DNA of 64,000 bases from Bretschneidera sinensis (taxonomy: Eukaryota; Streptophyta; Magnoliopsida; Brassicales; Akaniaceae), in contig CM043699.1 of NCBI GenBank assembly GCA_023935145.1, forward strand, positions 61,024,638 through 61,088,637. Direction: 5' to 3'. This document shows positions 43,309 through 54,965 of this stretch, one piece after another. A program made the translations under genes and the position numbers. The stretch's first letter is position 1; every line of letters starts with the position of its first letter. The notes beneath the pieces are model-generated. The model had not been told where the DNA came from and searched no databases. It saw only the letters and a program-made list of their open reading frames with translations.

Positions 43309-44442
43309 AGTAATGACCTATCTAGGATTGGCCTACCCGATATGGTGTCGTCACCTTTTAGATTCCAAGCACGACACATATATGAAACTACTTAACACAT
43401 CATCGATTGAAAATAATATTTACAACAATATCCTCAACTCTTTTTAGAGGAGTTATAATTCTTCACATAAAATACTCACATAATAATATTTACAATGCAT
43501 GAATATACATCTTTCTATCTCAAAAAATTTCTTTCTTCTTTCATATAATGTCTGAGGATGCCAACCACATAAACTTACCTAGGGTCTCACTTTGGTCTCA
43601 AAGTAAAATCTATTGGTTCTTCCTACAACCTGAAATCATTTAATATCGAGGAGTGGGCTTCACAAGTTCAGTGAATTCAATTCACTAGAAGTACTCGATT
43701 TCTATACTTCTAGTCATATTTCTATCTCAATCATAATCATAATTCAAAGATAATTATTCATCTATTATTTCTCATATAAATAGCTCAACTTATTTATCAA
43801 TCATTTCTTAAATCATATGGTTTCAATCATCATACTTACATTCTTTCAGATTCTATCTCGTATAATCATCATTTTATATTTCTTCTCATATGTTTAATCA
43901 AATCAAGACTTACTATTTTTATCATAATTACCTCATAATAAGGATAACATCATACAAACAGTCATCATTTGTAATATCATTCTATCATCTTTATATCATA
44001 GATTACCTTGTTATGAGGATCACAACATAATACAAACAATTTATGATTTTCATATTGCATCTCCCTTCATCGTTTGCTCATCATATCTATCTCCTCATGA
44101 GACTTATAATCATACCATCATTTCATAATCAATTTGATGCCTTTGCATCGTAATAATAATAAATAAATATATGCATGCATCCACATCCTCATTTCATTTA
44201 TTTGATTCTTTCTCGTCACATCATATCATATATCACTCCATACTATCAACATATGGTAAATATCAATCTCTGATATATCATCTGGGAAAGTCTTTCCACA
44301 TGTCGATATGCTTCATCCAGACCAATCTTTCTTCTATGCATATGATCATCAACACACAAGTAGGCATATCGCAACATTATACAAATCAAAAATCATTTTC
44401 TTTCATGAAAACTTTTTTTTATTATATATATCAAATCATTTC

Positions 44443-44445
<3 letters not shown>

Positions 44446-44489
<44 letters not shown>
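44446..44489. repeat. (AT)n microsatellite in gypsy-2 LTR
   Basis: About 22 AT units. The Tyr/Ile ORFs over it are low-complexity translations. Confidence 0.95.
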
Positions 44490-44491
<2 letters not shown>

Positions 44492-45257
44492 AATCATTGA
44501 TCAAAACCTCAAGAGATTTATTTCTCTTTTTCATATGTATTCATCGATTTCTATCAATTTATCTTTTCAAGGATATAATCTCATTAACTTATCATATATA
44601 TTCATTTCAATCATAATATAAATCATACTTCTATTCAATCATCAAATTCATACATATTTCACATAATTCATCAAATCAACGTTTTTATAATATATATTCA
44701 ATTTACCAATTCATACTTCCATTCATTTAAGTTTTATCTACATTTCACATTTGTCTCTCTTACTAAAAGTAAATTCAACTCACCGCGTAGCACTTAAAGC
44801 TATTCGTGGGATACCTCATTTCCTTTCCTGCTCCTTTTAGCAATTACACCATATTGTTGATCACTAACACCTATCATAATATACTCATCAAACTTTCTAT
44901 CATATTTTTCGATCTATATGTATGTTTAACTTTCTTAATTTTGATACTTTCAACAGAACTCTTTTCATTCAGTTTGAATTCAAGTTCAAAGCTTCTTTTA
45001 ATAAAGGTAGAAAAATGAACTTCAAAATTTCATAATCAATTTCATAACTTTTACCTTTTCAAAGATTTTCCCAGTTTTCTTGAAAAATCTTCCGTGAGTC
45101 CAACGATTTCAAGACAAGTTAATCAAATTCTTCAATTGCAAAGTGTTTGAATATTTTATAAGGTTTTCTAGAGAGAGTGTGTGTGATTTTAGTGAGAGAA
45201 AAAAATTCGTAAACTAAATTCCAAACTTCAAATTTCCTTTTATATCAAAATTTCGAT

Positions 45258-45556
45258 TTGACTAGTTCGACTAACTAGTCAATCGGTTCTATTTTTTCAA
45301 AAATTACAAAATTTCCCTTACTCTATTAGTCGGTTGCTAGCCTACCGGTCCTCCAGTCAGCCAACTGGCCGAAAGACTGACTAGCCGACCAATCAACTGA
45401 TCGACCCTGTCAGTCGACTGGTCCTGAACTAGCAAACCGTCTCTTAATTCTAAATTTATAGAAATGCTATTTCACCTTGTTGATCGATTGTCAGCCGATC
45501 GGTCACCCTTACCAACCGATCAGTTAGGCAACTAGCCGACCGTGCAGTCGACCCCT
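45258..45556. repeat. AGTCGACTGG / CCGATCGGT palindromic repeats in gypsy-2 LTR
   Basis: Units such as CAGTCGACTGG (about 45411), AGCCGATCGGT, AACCGATCAGTT, GTCGGTTGCTAGCC and AGCCGACCG are spread over 300 bp. The other LTR has diverged counterparts at 50635-50905. The cluster ends about 12 bp from the TATA-like box. Confidence 0.75.
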
Positions 45557-45844
45557 AAACTTTCAAAAGTTCTTCAACTTTCTTTCAATTTTTTTTTTAT
45601 CTCTTTCCCTCAATCTTTCAAAAAAGTTTGCACTTATTTCTTTGTAAAATTTTTAACTCTTTTCAAAACAAAATAGTCAACATCTTTCTTTCACAAATTA
45701 TTTAAAGTTCAATCTATCATTTCATTCAATGTTTTTCTTCAAAATTCTTTCAAATTCAGCTTTTTTTCTCATGTATGCCTATTAAATTCAATATATATTT
45801 CAGTTTAACTTCTTTACCCTTATATCAAGGGTATGGGTATTATA

Positions 45845-46452
45845 ATTCTACCCACCATATTAAAATTTTGTTCTCTAAATTTTCTTACCTATCTCACGAA
45901 ACAGTAGGGGATATTCTTTTCTCATACTCACATCATGCTCCCATGTAGTCTCTTTAACATCTTTATTTTGCCACAAACTTGAACTAGTGGAATAACTTTA
46001 TTATGTAAGACTTGTTCTTTTTTGTCTAAAATTCTGATTAAAACTTGCATAAAAGTCAAATCTTCTTGAAGTTCTGTAATTTGACTTGGAATACACTAAG
46101 GTTCATCATGTAAACACTTTCGCAAAAGTGAAACATGAAATACATTATATAATTGCTTCAACTATTGAGGTAAATCCGGTCTATACACCACTAGCCCAGC
46201 TCTCTCTATAATTTCATATGGTCTCAAATACATTGGACTCAACTTTCATTTCTTTCTGAATTTCAACACACCTTTTCATGGAGATATCTTCAAATACACC
46301 CAATCACCTACTTGAAACTCAAGAGGGCTCCTCCTATTATCAGCATAACTCTTCTTTCTGCTCTGTCCAACTCTAAGGTTATCTCTAACTAGTTTGATCC
46401 TTTTAGTTGTTAATTCAATAATTTTTAGACAATTTTTTTCTCCCACCTCTTC
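45845..46452 (-). pseudogene. gypsy-2 integrase C-terminus with chromodomain-like tail
   Basis: On the - strand the frame gives SPMYLRPYEIIERAG, VVYRPDLPQ, YNVFHVSLLRKCLHDEP and ILDKKEQVLHNKVIPLVQV. A short frame change then leads to VKETTWEHDVSMRKEYPLLF. In chromoviruses this is the GPY/F-like region followed by the chromodomain ending ATWE...YPHLF. Stops interrupt it several times. The purine-rich GTGGGTAGAA before 45844 is the likely polypurine tract. Confidence 0.75.
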
Positions 46453-47344
46453 CTAACATATAAGAGTTCTGCATCTTCTACCATACAGTGCCTCAAATGG
46501 TGTCATTCTAATACTAGTTTGATACTGATTATTATAAACAAATTCAATTAAGGGTAAGTAAGCATCCCAACTCACTGAGAAACTCATCACACTTGACCTC
46601 AACATGTCCTCTAGTATTTGGATAATCCTCTTTGTCTGCCCATTTGTTTGGGGATGAAAAGTTATACTAAGTTGCAACTACGTACCAATGGCTTTTTAAA
46701 AGCCTCTCCAGAATCTATATGTAAATCTAGCATCTCTATTTGACACTATTCTCAAAGGTACACCATGCAATCTCATTATCTCAACTACATATAATTCAAC
46801 CAACTTTTCAAGAGTCCAAGTAGTTTTAATTGGAATAAAATGATATAACGTAGAAAGTCTATCTACTATGACCCATACAGCATCATAACATCTCTGGGTA
46901 CAGGGAAATCCATAAACAAAATTCATACTCACATTCTCCTATGGTCACTCAGGCACAAGAAAATGCTATAATAAGCCTGTCAGATTCTTATTCTCTGACT
47001 TCACTTGTTGACAAACCAAACATCTAGAAATGTATTCAGCTACATCCCTCTTCAATCCTAACTACCAGTAATTATGTCAGATTCACATCATGGCCCTCTA
47101 TAGCAGCTAACATTTCTGTAAATTTTCTACTCAATGCATCAGCTGCCACATTCGCCTTCCTTGAATGGTAATGCATCTTACGATCATAATCGCTAATCAA
47201 TTCCATCCAAAACCTCTATCTCAAATTCAGCTCTCTCTAGGTAGGTAAGTATGTCAAACTCTTATGGTCTATGTAAATCTCACAAATGGCTCCATACAAA
47301 TTATGTCTCAAAATCTTCAAAGCAAACACCATGGCAGCAAACTC
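46453..47344 (-). pseudogene. gypsy-2 RNase H end and integrase core with lost DDE residues
   Basis: Segments at 46932-46453 read MSMNFVYGFPCTQRCYDAVW, VPLRIVSNRDARFTYRFW, FHPQTNGQTKRIIQILEDML and MTPFEALYGRRCR. These are the three catalytic neighbourhoods of a Ty3/gypsy integrase. The first Asp is Asn (46921-46923), the second Asp is Asn (46738-46740) and the Glu is Lys (46630-46632), each explained by one G-to-A change on the coding strand. Upstream to 47344 lie RNase H end and zinc-finger remnants with stops. The enzyme cannot be active. Confidence 0.85.
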
Positions 47345-48320
47345 TTAGTCATGGGTCGAGTAATTTGTTTCATAGTTCTTCAATTTCCTAGAAGCATAGG
47401 CCACTACCTTCCCATGTTGCATCAACACATATCCTAACCCTTTATGCGAAGCATCACTATATATAACAAATTCTTTATCACCAGAAGAAAGCACTAAGAA
47501 TGGAGTGGTAGCCAATTTCTCCTTCAATAACTGAAAACTCTTCTCACACTCCTCAGACCATACAAATTTCACCTCTTTCATGATCAATCTAGTCAAAGGT
47601 AGTGCTATCATAGAAAAATCCTGGATAAAGCTTCTATAATAACCAGCTAACTTCAGGAAGCTTCTAATTTTAGTCATATTAGTCAGTCCCTCCCAACTCA
47701 ACACTGCCTCTACCTTATGTGGATCAACTGTTATACCATCTCCAGAAACTACATGCCCCAAGAAAATTATTTTATTCAACCAAAACTTACATTTAGAAAA
47801 TTTAGCATACAATAATTTTCCTCAAAATTTCTAATACAATTTCTAAATGTTTCCTATGCTCTTCCTCATTCTTTGAATACAGTAAGATGTCATCAATGAA
47901 CACAACCACAAAGTTATCAAGAAATGGTTTGAACACTCTATTCATAAAGTCTGTGAATGCTACTAGAGCATTAGTCAACCCAAATGTGTCCTAAAAGTAG
48001 TCTTAGGCACGTCTCGCTCTTTAATTCTCAACTTATGATAACCTGATCTCAGGTCTATCTTAGAAAATACCCATGCTCCCTACAATTAATCAAATAAATC
48101 ATCTATCCTGACAAAGGATATTTTTTCTTAATAGTGATCTTATTCAACTATCTATAATCTATACACAATCTCATCATTCCATCTTTCTTATTCACAAACA
48201 ATACAGGCTATCCCCATGGTGACACACTAGTCAAATAAATTGTTTGTATAACAACTCCTAAAGTTTAACTTTCAGCTCTCTCAACTCAACGGGTGCCATT
48301 CTATAGGGTGTTATTGAAAT
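47345..48320 (-). pseudogene. gypsy-2 reverse transcriptase and RNase H start
   Basis: RT remnants on the - strand include SPWG, FVNKKDGMMRLCIDYR and the active site [18 protein letters not shown] near 47880-47925. They carry frameshifts and several stops. The open part 47812-47345 covers [39 protein letters not shown] and RNase [21 protein letters not shown]. The DD pair of RT and the first RNase H Asp remain. Confidence 0.83.
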
Positions 48321-48599
48321 AGGTTCAAAACCCAAAATCGCATCAATTGAGAACTCAATCTCCATATTGAGAGGTAAAACAAACACTTCATTAGGAAATA
48401 CTTCAGAAGAATCTCTCACTATTGAGATTTATTTTAGCTTTCTACCCTCTTTACTATGATACACTACATATGCTAAATACCCCTCACAACCTAATCCTCA
48501 ACCACTTGCAAGTAGTCAAGGCAGAAATAAGATAACTGGAAAGTATCTTACTTTCTCCCTGAAAGCTAAACTCTTCTTATCAAGGAATTCTAAACACCA

Positions 48600-48960
48600 T
48601 ATTCTTCATGAAACAATCAACTCATGCATGATACACTAACAACCAATCCATCACCAATATTAATTCAAAATCAATCATGTTTAGAGATAATAAGTCTACT
48701 TCAAATTCTCTATCACCTATATGAATCACACAACCCCAATAATAATTTCTTATCATAACTCTATCCCCAGTGCGAACCTCAACAATAATGTTATTAATCA
48801 GAGGACTAACGCATGCATCAATGGATTTCATAAAAACACTAGATGCAAAAGAATGAGTTACACCGGGATCAATCAATAATCTAGCAGGTCTATCAATGAT
48901 AGATATTGTACCCATCATAACGTCAGGAGTTGTTTGGGCATCCTACTGGATCAGTACATA
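48600..48960 (-). pseudogene. gypsy-2 aspartic protease
   Basis: The ORF at 48918-48622 contains ARLLIDPGVTHSFASSVF, where the catalytic Asp is kept and the family Ala is Val, and ends with ELILVMDWLLVYHA, the typical MDWL end of the domain. It sits between gag and RT as expected. Confidence 0.83.
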
Positions 48961-49074
48961 TACTCTGCTCTCTCTGGGCTACATTTGACTATCATGTCCT
49001 CTCTTAGCAGTTGCTTTTCTACTTGAAGTTTTACTTCTAATACTTCCAGATCCACCACCTTTCTTTAACTGTCC

Positions 49075-49889
49075 TCACCCAAAACTTCCAATATTCATCA
49101 TCTCAACTGAATTTCCTAATGGACAATCCAAACTGATATTTCCACACACCCCTACCCCCCCCCCCCCCCCCCCCCCACAAACAAAACACATCAAAGTAGG
49201 ACAATTCCGAGAAAAATGTCCTATCTGATTACACCTGTAACAAGTTTTGGTCTCTCTATCAAACATAATACTACTACCTCCCTTGGGTGGTACACTCCCA
49301 CCTCTACCAAATCTTCTAGATCCCATAGGTTGTTTCCCAGACCTAGGGGTTCCACCAATAGAACTCTGAACAATTTAAGCCACAGATCCAGTCTGCCTTT
49401 GCTGACTCTGAATAATGGGTCCTTGTGAAAAGGATCAACCTCTTAGGGATGGTTATCTATCCTGAATAGTCATACTACCACCTGTAGAACCCTCAAGTCT
49501 AGTTCTCTTCAACCACTCTCTACATCATCTAGAATCTACTATGTCATTCTCAATCTGAAGTGATATATCCACCAAAGCATTATAATTCAAATGCCTCACA
49601 TATCAAAGTTTGGATAGCATCTTAAAATACAAGCCATCTAGAAATCTCTTACGCTTCCTCTCCTTTGTATTCACAACTTAGGCACAAACCTCGATAAAGC
49701 CATAAATATTCCATCATATTGCACCACAATCATCATATTATGCGTCAGATGAATAAAATCCCTCTCTTGTTGGGATCTAAAAGTATCTAAAAAATACTTT
49801 GCGAAAAATACCTCTTTAAACCTACTCTAGGTTAAAGGTCGATCTACATCCATCTTCAGTCTAGGAAGAATATCATCCCACCAATTAGA
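49075..49889 (-). pseudogene. gag: gypsy-2 gag, 5'-truncated
   Basis: From about 49880 the - strand reads WWDDILPRLKMDVDRPLT and related Gag core words with many stops. The zinc knuckle CYRCNQIGHFSRNC lies near 49200-49250, followed by a Gly run encoded by the poly-C tract. Gag normally starts several hundred residues earlier. That part, the PBS and the start of the internal region are missing where the sequence joins the truncated LTR at about 49889. Confidence 0.8.
49155..49176. repeat. Poly-C tract of 22 bases
   Basis: The uninterrupted run (C)22 gives poly-Gly on the - strand just after the gag zinc knuckle. Such a run is exceptional in this AT-rich window and prone to length change. Confidence 0.95.
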
Positions 49890-51133
49890 GGTTCATTTCT
49901 CTTTTTAGTATATATTCATCAATTTCTATCAATTTATCTTTTCATGGATATAATCTCACTAACTTCTCATATATATTCATTTCAATCATAGTATAAATCA
50001 TACTTATATTCAATCATCAAATTCATATATATTTCATGTAATTCATCAAATCAACGTTTTCATAATATATATTCAATTTGCCAATTCATACTTTCATTCA
50101 TTTAAGTTTTATCTACATTTCACATTTGTCTCTCTTACTAAAAGTAAATTTAACTCACCACATAGCACTTAAAGCTACTTGTGGGCTACCTCTTTTCCTT
50201 TCCTGCTCCTTTCAGTAATTACACCAGATTGTTAGTCGCTAGCTCCTATCATAATATACTTATCAAACTTTCTATCATACTTTTCAATCTATATACATGT
50301 TAACTTTCTTAATTTCGATACTTTCAACAAAACTTCCTTTCATTCAGTTTGAATTCAAGTTCAAAGCTTCTTTTAAGAAAGGTAGAATAATGAACTTCAA
50401 AATTTCATAATCAATTTCATAACCTTTATCTTTTTTAAAGTTTTTCCTGGTTTTCTTGAAAATTCAACTTTGAATGCAACGATTTCAAGATAAGTTTATC
50501 AAATTCTTAAATTACAAAGTGTTTGAATATGTTTATAAGTTTTTCTAGAGAGTGTGTATGATTTTAAAGAGAGAATGAATTTGTAAACTGAATTTCAAAC
50601 TTCAAATTTCTTTTTATATCAGAAATTTGTGTCTGACTAGTCAACTAATTGTTCAATCGGTTATACCTTTTTAAAAATTATAAAACCACCCTTACTTTAC
50701 CAATCGGTTGTTCACCGATCGATCCCCAAGTCATCCAACCGACAAATCAACTGGCTAGCCGACTGGCTCCCTTGCTAGTCGACCGCCTCTTCATTCTAAA
50801 TTTATAGAAATTTCGTTTTCACATTTTCGGTCAGCTGCTAGCCAGCCAGTTGATCGGTTGGGTAACCAGTCGACTGTACGATCAACTAGTCCAACCGTAA
50901 ACTTTAAAAAATTGTTCAACTATTTTTAAATTTTTTTATCTCTTTCCTTCAATCTTTCAAAAACATTTGTACTTCTAACTCTTTTCAAAACAAAATTTTA
51001 AATGTTTCATTCTATTCAATGTTTTCTTCAAAATTCTTTCAAATTTAACTTTCTTTCTCATGTATGCATATTAAATTCAATATATATTTCAGTTTTACTT
51101 CTTTACCCTTATATCAAGGGTACGAGTATTACA
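49890..51133 (-). repeat. gypsy-2 5' LTR, truncated
   Basis: The sequence from TTCATTTCTCTTTTTAG to GAGTATTACA aligns with 44517-45844. About 1.2 kb of the LTR (its R/U5 side) and the PBS are deleted. Palindromic repeats lie at 50635-50905 and a TATA-like GATATAAAAA on the - strand at 50611-50620. Confidence 0.85.
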
Positions 51134-51991
51134 CGTATATTACAGTCAGTCAAGGTTTGGCTGTCAAGAACTTCTCCATGAAATATTTGGTTGAAGCATC
51201 CTATAATTTTGGGAACAAAATCTATAAAGATAGATCTAGAAGGATGCAATGTTTGTCGAAATCCGCTTATATAGACAAAATGCTAAAAATTTTAGCATGA
51301 AAAATTCCAATATGGATCATAGAATTACTCAATTAGAAGCCATGTCCCCAAAGACACTTGAAGAAAGAGAACACATGAGTTGATTGGATCTATCATGTAC
51401 TCCATATTATCTATAAGACTTGATGTTGAATATGCTCTAAGTGTTACGGGAAAACATTTGTCCAATTCATGTGAGGGTCACTTGATAGTTGCGAAGAACA
51501 TTCTTAAGGTCTTGAAAAGAACTAAAGATGTGTTCTTTGTATATGGAGAAGATGATTTTAAATTTAAAAGTGTTCATAAGCTCTAGTTTCAATCTGAAAA
51601 TTATGATAGTAAGTCAATATATAGATAAGTGTTCACCTTAAATAGTAAGAGTAGTGAGCTAGAAATGTTCCAGATAAACGACCACTATAGATTCGACCAT
51701 AAAGGTTGATTATGTTATTATATCTAAGGTTGCGAGGAAAACTGTTTGGATAAAAAAATTCATCACTAAACTTGATATGGTTTCTGACATTGTAAGTTCA
51801 ATATCATGATATTGTAACAAACAAGGGCATTGATGTGCAGGTGTAGGAACAAATGGCGTTGATTAAAGGAATCACTGGAACAAGTGATGTAAAGATGAAA
51901 GAGTTTCACTAACAAATAATATTGCGGATCAACTAACTAATGCAATAGGTATGAGATACTTTGGCTATTGGTTTTAGTGCAAGTGAGAGAT
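51134..51991 (+). pseudogene. copia-4 RT end and RNase H remnant
   Basis: After the gypsy-2 TSD the reading ILQSVKVWLS, then KNFSMKYLVEASYNFGNKIY and SKSAYIDKMLKILA continues RT. IGSIMYSILSIRLDVEYALS, HLIVAKNILKVLKRTKDVF and later Asn-Ile-Ala-Asp-like ends represent RNase H. Stops and frame changes are frequent. AAGTGAGAGAT at 51981-51991 is the likely polypurine tract before the LTR. Confidence 0.78.
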
Positions 51992-53604
51992 TGATAGTAG
52001 TGTGTCATAGAAGCCAATATCATTTAATGTTATGGGCACGTCACTTGTAAATTGATCTTATTCGTTTATTAACAATAAATATTAGTGGTTGAAATTTATT
52101 TTATTTATCATGTTAATTACAAATCACTACATGTGAATTACATGATAAACCCCATAGAATTAGAGCAATGAAAATAAGCACCATGATGAGATCATGCTAG
52201 TGAGATCTATTTCCTTAAGCTTTATTATTAAGTGTTTTTAATCATAGGATCACTAAGAAGCGCATTAGTCAATCCAGATAGATTAGTACATACTATGTTT
52301 CCTCAAACGATTCGGAGTGATTGATCTCACAACCACTAGTGTATGAGACACTAAAGTAAGTTATATAGGTGCTTGTTAAAGAATAAGTATATCGAAATGA
52401 CTCAACTAAGAAATTCTTAATCGACATTTTACTGGTTACCAATAGGAATTCTTATGTTTTAGTTGTACAAGTGATCATTAGACTTGAGGCACTATGGATA
52501 TCTTGTGTATGGGTCATCATGTTTTGATGTTACCTAAATGTGTTTCTAATCATGGGTCATAAAAGGGTATTAATTGGGTATGAAAACTTATACAATGAAG
52601 TATGTGAGTCTACAACAAATGATCAATCACTCTTAGCAAAAGAGAAAGAATGTCCTATGTGATTTGATTAAGTCATAGATTGGAAATTCCTTGGCTAAGG
52701 TGGGGTGAAAATTAGAAAAGAGTTTCTAATTTCACTATTTAAGTTATGGATTTGAGATCTAGATATATATGATTAAATAATTAAGGTTTGATAGTAAATT
52801 CATGCCTTAGGTTTAATAAAGGACATTGCATGATGGAAGGATTTAATTGTGGGGTAACTGAGGAAAGGTTCACAAGAATTCATATTGTCTGGGTGGGTAG
52901 TCATGACATACTACTACGTGTCAATCATGACCTTTAGAAGCCCTTAAGAATTAATTGTAATTAATTCTTCATTAATGGAATAGTTAAAATGAGTTTTAAT
53001 TCAAATTCAAATTAAAAGAAATTCTAATTAATTGCATGGGATCTAATTGTTACGACCTACCGCCAGCGCAATATTGAACCTAAGGGATCACACACAAATG
53101 GGGAATTATAAGAATAAGAAAAACTAATGGGCCTAAAAAGATAATTCAAGGAATTAATTAAACCAAAGATTTAATTGTGATTCTAGAAATCCTAAAGCTT
53201 TTAGGAGTAAGGGCTCTATATAAAGGTTTTATTTGATAGAAACCCTTATAACACAATTATTGCTAAAATTAGTTTCAAACACTTTCTGTCTCTAGCAGGG
53301 TCGAATTTTCAAATGTAGCACTCAGGGAATTCTTTGAGTGGTGTTCGACATCCTAGAGAAAAAGATCTATATTCTTGGTTTCTCGTGTGGATATGCTTAG
53401 AGACTGGACACTTGAGCGGCTGGTGAATCTGTTTCAAATATCAACAAGAATTTCAATCAAAGGTAAAAAAATCTCTAACTTTGTATGAAAATGTTACTTA
53501 AATTATCCATCTAGTAGATTCATAGAGATTTATCTTGTGGTTTAAGTCTATGGGTATAAATTTTAATTTTCCGCTGTGTATTCTATGCCTATAGACTTAC
53601 AACA
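51992..53604 (+). repeat. copia-4 3' LTR
   Basis: It starts TGATAGTAGTGTGTCATAG, close to the common copia LTR start, and continues with AGAAGCCAATATCATTTAAT. A TATA-like CTATATAAAG lies near 53216-53225. The end is placed at TTACAACA (53604) after a CCGCTGTGTATTCTATG segment. The 3' edge is by analogy and may shift by about 20 bp. Confidence 0.7.
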
Positions 53605-54344
53605 AGAACATACAAGGATAGAACTATTGCCTACTATTCATTGCGTTCTTGATTCCTTGATTTTGTTGTTGTTTAATTCTCCTACACTCTTGAATCCAAA
53701 TTCTTGTGCGTTTTTGAATTCACAATAATCACAAACATATGTGATCTCTAAAGATAGTCCACATATTACAATTCTTGAATAAAGATTTCTCTCTTTGGGA
53801 ATAGACAAGACTAAAATCTCTTAGGAGAAATTTGTGTGTAGAATTTTTACTAGCATAAAACTACACACTATAGAACTATTAATAGTGTTAGGGTTAATTA
53901 CAATCAATTATTAATTTTAAACTAAATACTTGCAATTTTTTCTGAATTACACATTACTGCTTTTGTGTGTGACCTTTTAGGTTCAAACTAATCTGGTTGT
54001 AGGCCATAAATTTTATTTAATTACAATTAGAACCCTTTCCAATTAATTAGAACTCCTTTTAATTTATTTTGAAGCAAAACTCCTTTTGATTCTCCCTTTT
54101 GTGAAAATTAATTAATTGTCCATAAATTAATTCTCAAGGCTTCTATAATCATGAGTGACACTTAGCAACATATCATTACTTCCCAGACAGTGTGAATTTG
54201 GTTGTGAAACCTTGAACTCTTTCGTTATCAATTATCGTGTAATTCAATCCTTCCATCATGTGGCATCCCGTTTAAGCTAATTAGGGTTCAGAATTGCTGT
54301 CAAAACCCTTAGCATTAATTAGGATATAAAATTACTGTCAAATC
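53605..54344 (-). repeat. copia-5 LTR, inverted relative to the copia-4 LTR
   Basis: Read on the - strand, this segment has CATGATGGAAGGATT, then CACTGTCTGGGAAG and AGAAGCCTTGAGAATTAATT. These match parts of the copia-4 LTR at 52833-52980 (CATGATGGAAGGATT, TTGTCTGGGTGGG, AGAAGCCCTTAAGAATTAATT). The two related LTRs therefore face each other. The boundary with the copia-4 LTR is not sharp. Confidence 0.65.
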
Positions 54345-54965
54345 TTTAGTAAAAGATTCAAATTTATATTTCATAAGATACATATGCCCTAACCTCGAAT
54401 GGTCATCGGTGAAAGTAATGAAGTAAGAATAATCACCTTAGCAATTGAGCTTAATAGCCCACAAACATCCATGTGGATATGTTAGCTGCTCTTTTTCTAT
54501 GTCCACTAAATAGAGTTTTAGTCATCTTTCCCGTGAGACAAGATTCACATGTTAGGTATGACTCAAAAGTCGATGAATCAAAATATTCATCTTTGGCTAA
54601 CTTGCTAATCTTACTCTTTTTAATATGACCAAATTTGAGATGTCACACATAAGAAGGATTAATTTAATCTCTCTTTTCTTTTATTACCCTTTTGATCAAT
54701 ATGCAATATGTTACCATTCAATTCCAAAATATAAAGACCATTTATAAGCGTGTCTGTACAAAATAACTCATTATTTAAAGAAAAGAAACATAAATTGGTA
54801 TTAAAAGATATTTCATAACCTTCTTTATCCAAAATATAAACCGAAATAATGTTCTTAATTAAAACCGATATATAAAAAATCCCTCTTATCTCCACCAAGA
54901 AAATGAAGATACCCACATATCTAAATGTATGTGTATCCAAGTATTATTGTTGTCAATTCAGGACA
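54345..54965 (-). pseudogene. copia-5 protease/integrase remnant
   Basis: The - strand reads NIISVYILDKEGYEISFNTN, TDTLINGLYILELNGN, then CLTGKMTKTLFSGHRKRA and, after frame changes, HMDVCG, FITFTDDHSR in family form and MKYKFESF. This is the protease end, GAG-pre-integrase and start of integrase. It then joins LTR sequence directly near 54345, so the rest of pol was deleted. Confidence 0.75.

Larger units (their letters stand above)
43309..45844 (-). repeat. gypsy-2 3' LTR
   Basis: It starts AGTAATGACC (TG changed to AG) and ends GGGTATGGGTATTATA. It contains an AT microsatellite (44446-44489), a TATA-like GATATAAAAGG on the - strand at 45236-45246, and a cluster of GTCGAC/CGATCGGT-type repeats (45258-45556). 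From about 44517 on it aligns with 49892-51133. Confidence 0.85.
43309..51133 (-). mobile_element. gypsy-2: chromovirus-like (Tekay/Del type) Ty3/gypsy retrotransposon
   Basis: The left LTR (43309-45844) is complete; the right LTR (about 49890-51133) is 5'-deleted in + strand terms. Between them the - strand encodes gag with zinc knuckle, protease (LLIDPGVTHSFAS), RT with FIDDILLYS, RNase H, integrase and a C-terminal chromodomain-like tail. This order and tail are those of chromoviruses. The PBS and gag start were lost with the deletion. All three integrase acidic residues are mutated. It lies in the RT of copia-4. Confidence 0.85.
39371..53604 (+). mobile_element. copia-4: degenerate Ty1/copia element, hosting two insertions
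   Basis: Gag, protease, integrase, RT and RNase H remnants follow one another on the + strand and lead to a purine tract and a 3' LTR at 51992. The order is interrupted by a solo-LTR-like block (about 41482-42680) and by gypsy-2 (43309-51133). Across gypsy-2 the RT reading continues once one TSD copy is removed. No 5' LTR is recognised, so the left boundary is approximate. Stop codons are very frequent, which makes this one of the oldest elements here. Confidence 0.8.

Noticed and set aside
44171..44616. ORFs with Tyr-Ile repeats
   Set aside because: They translate the AT microsatellite in the gypsy-2 LTR.
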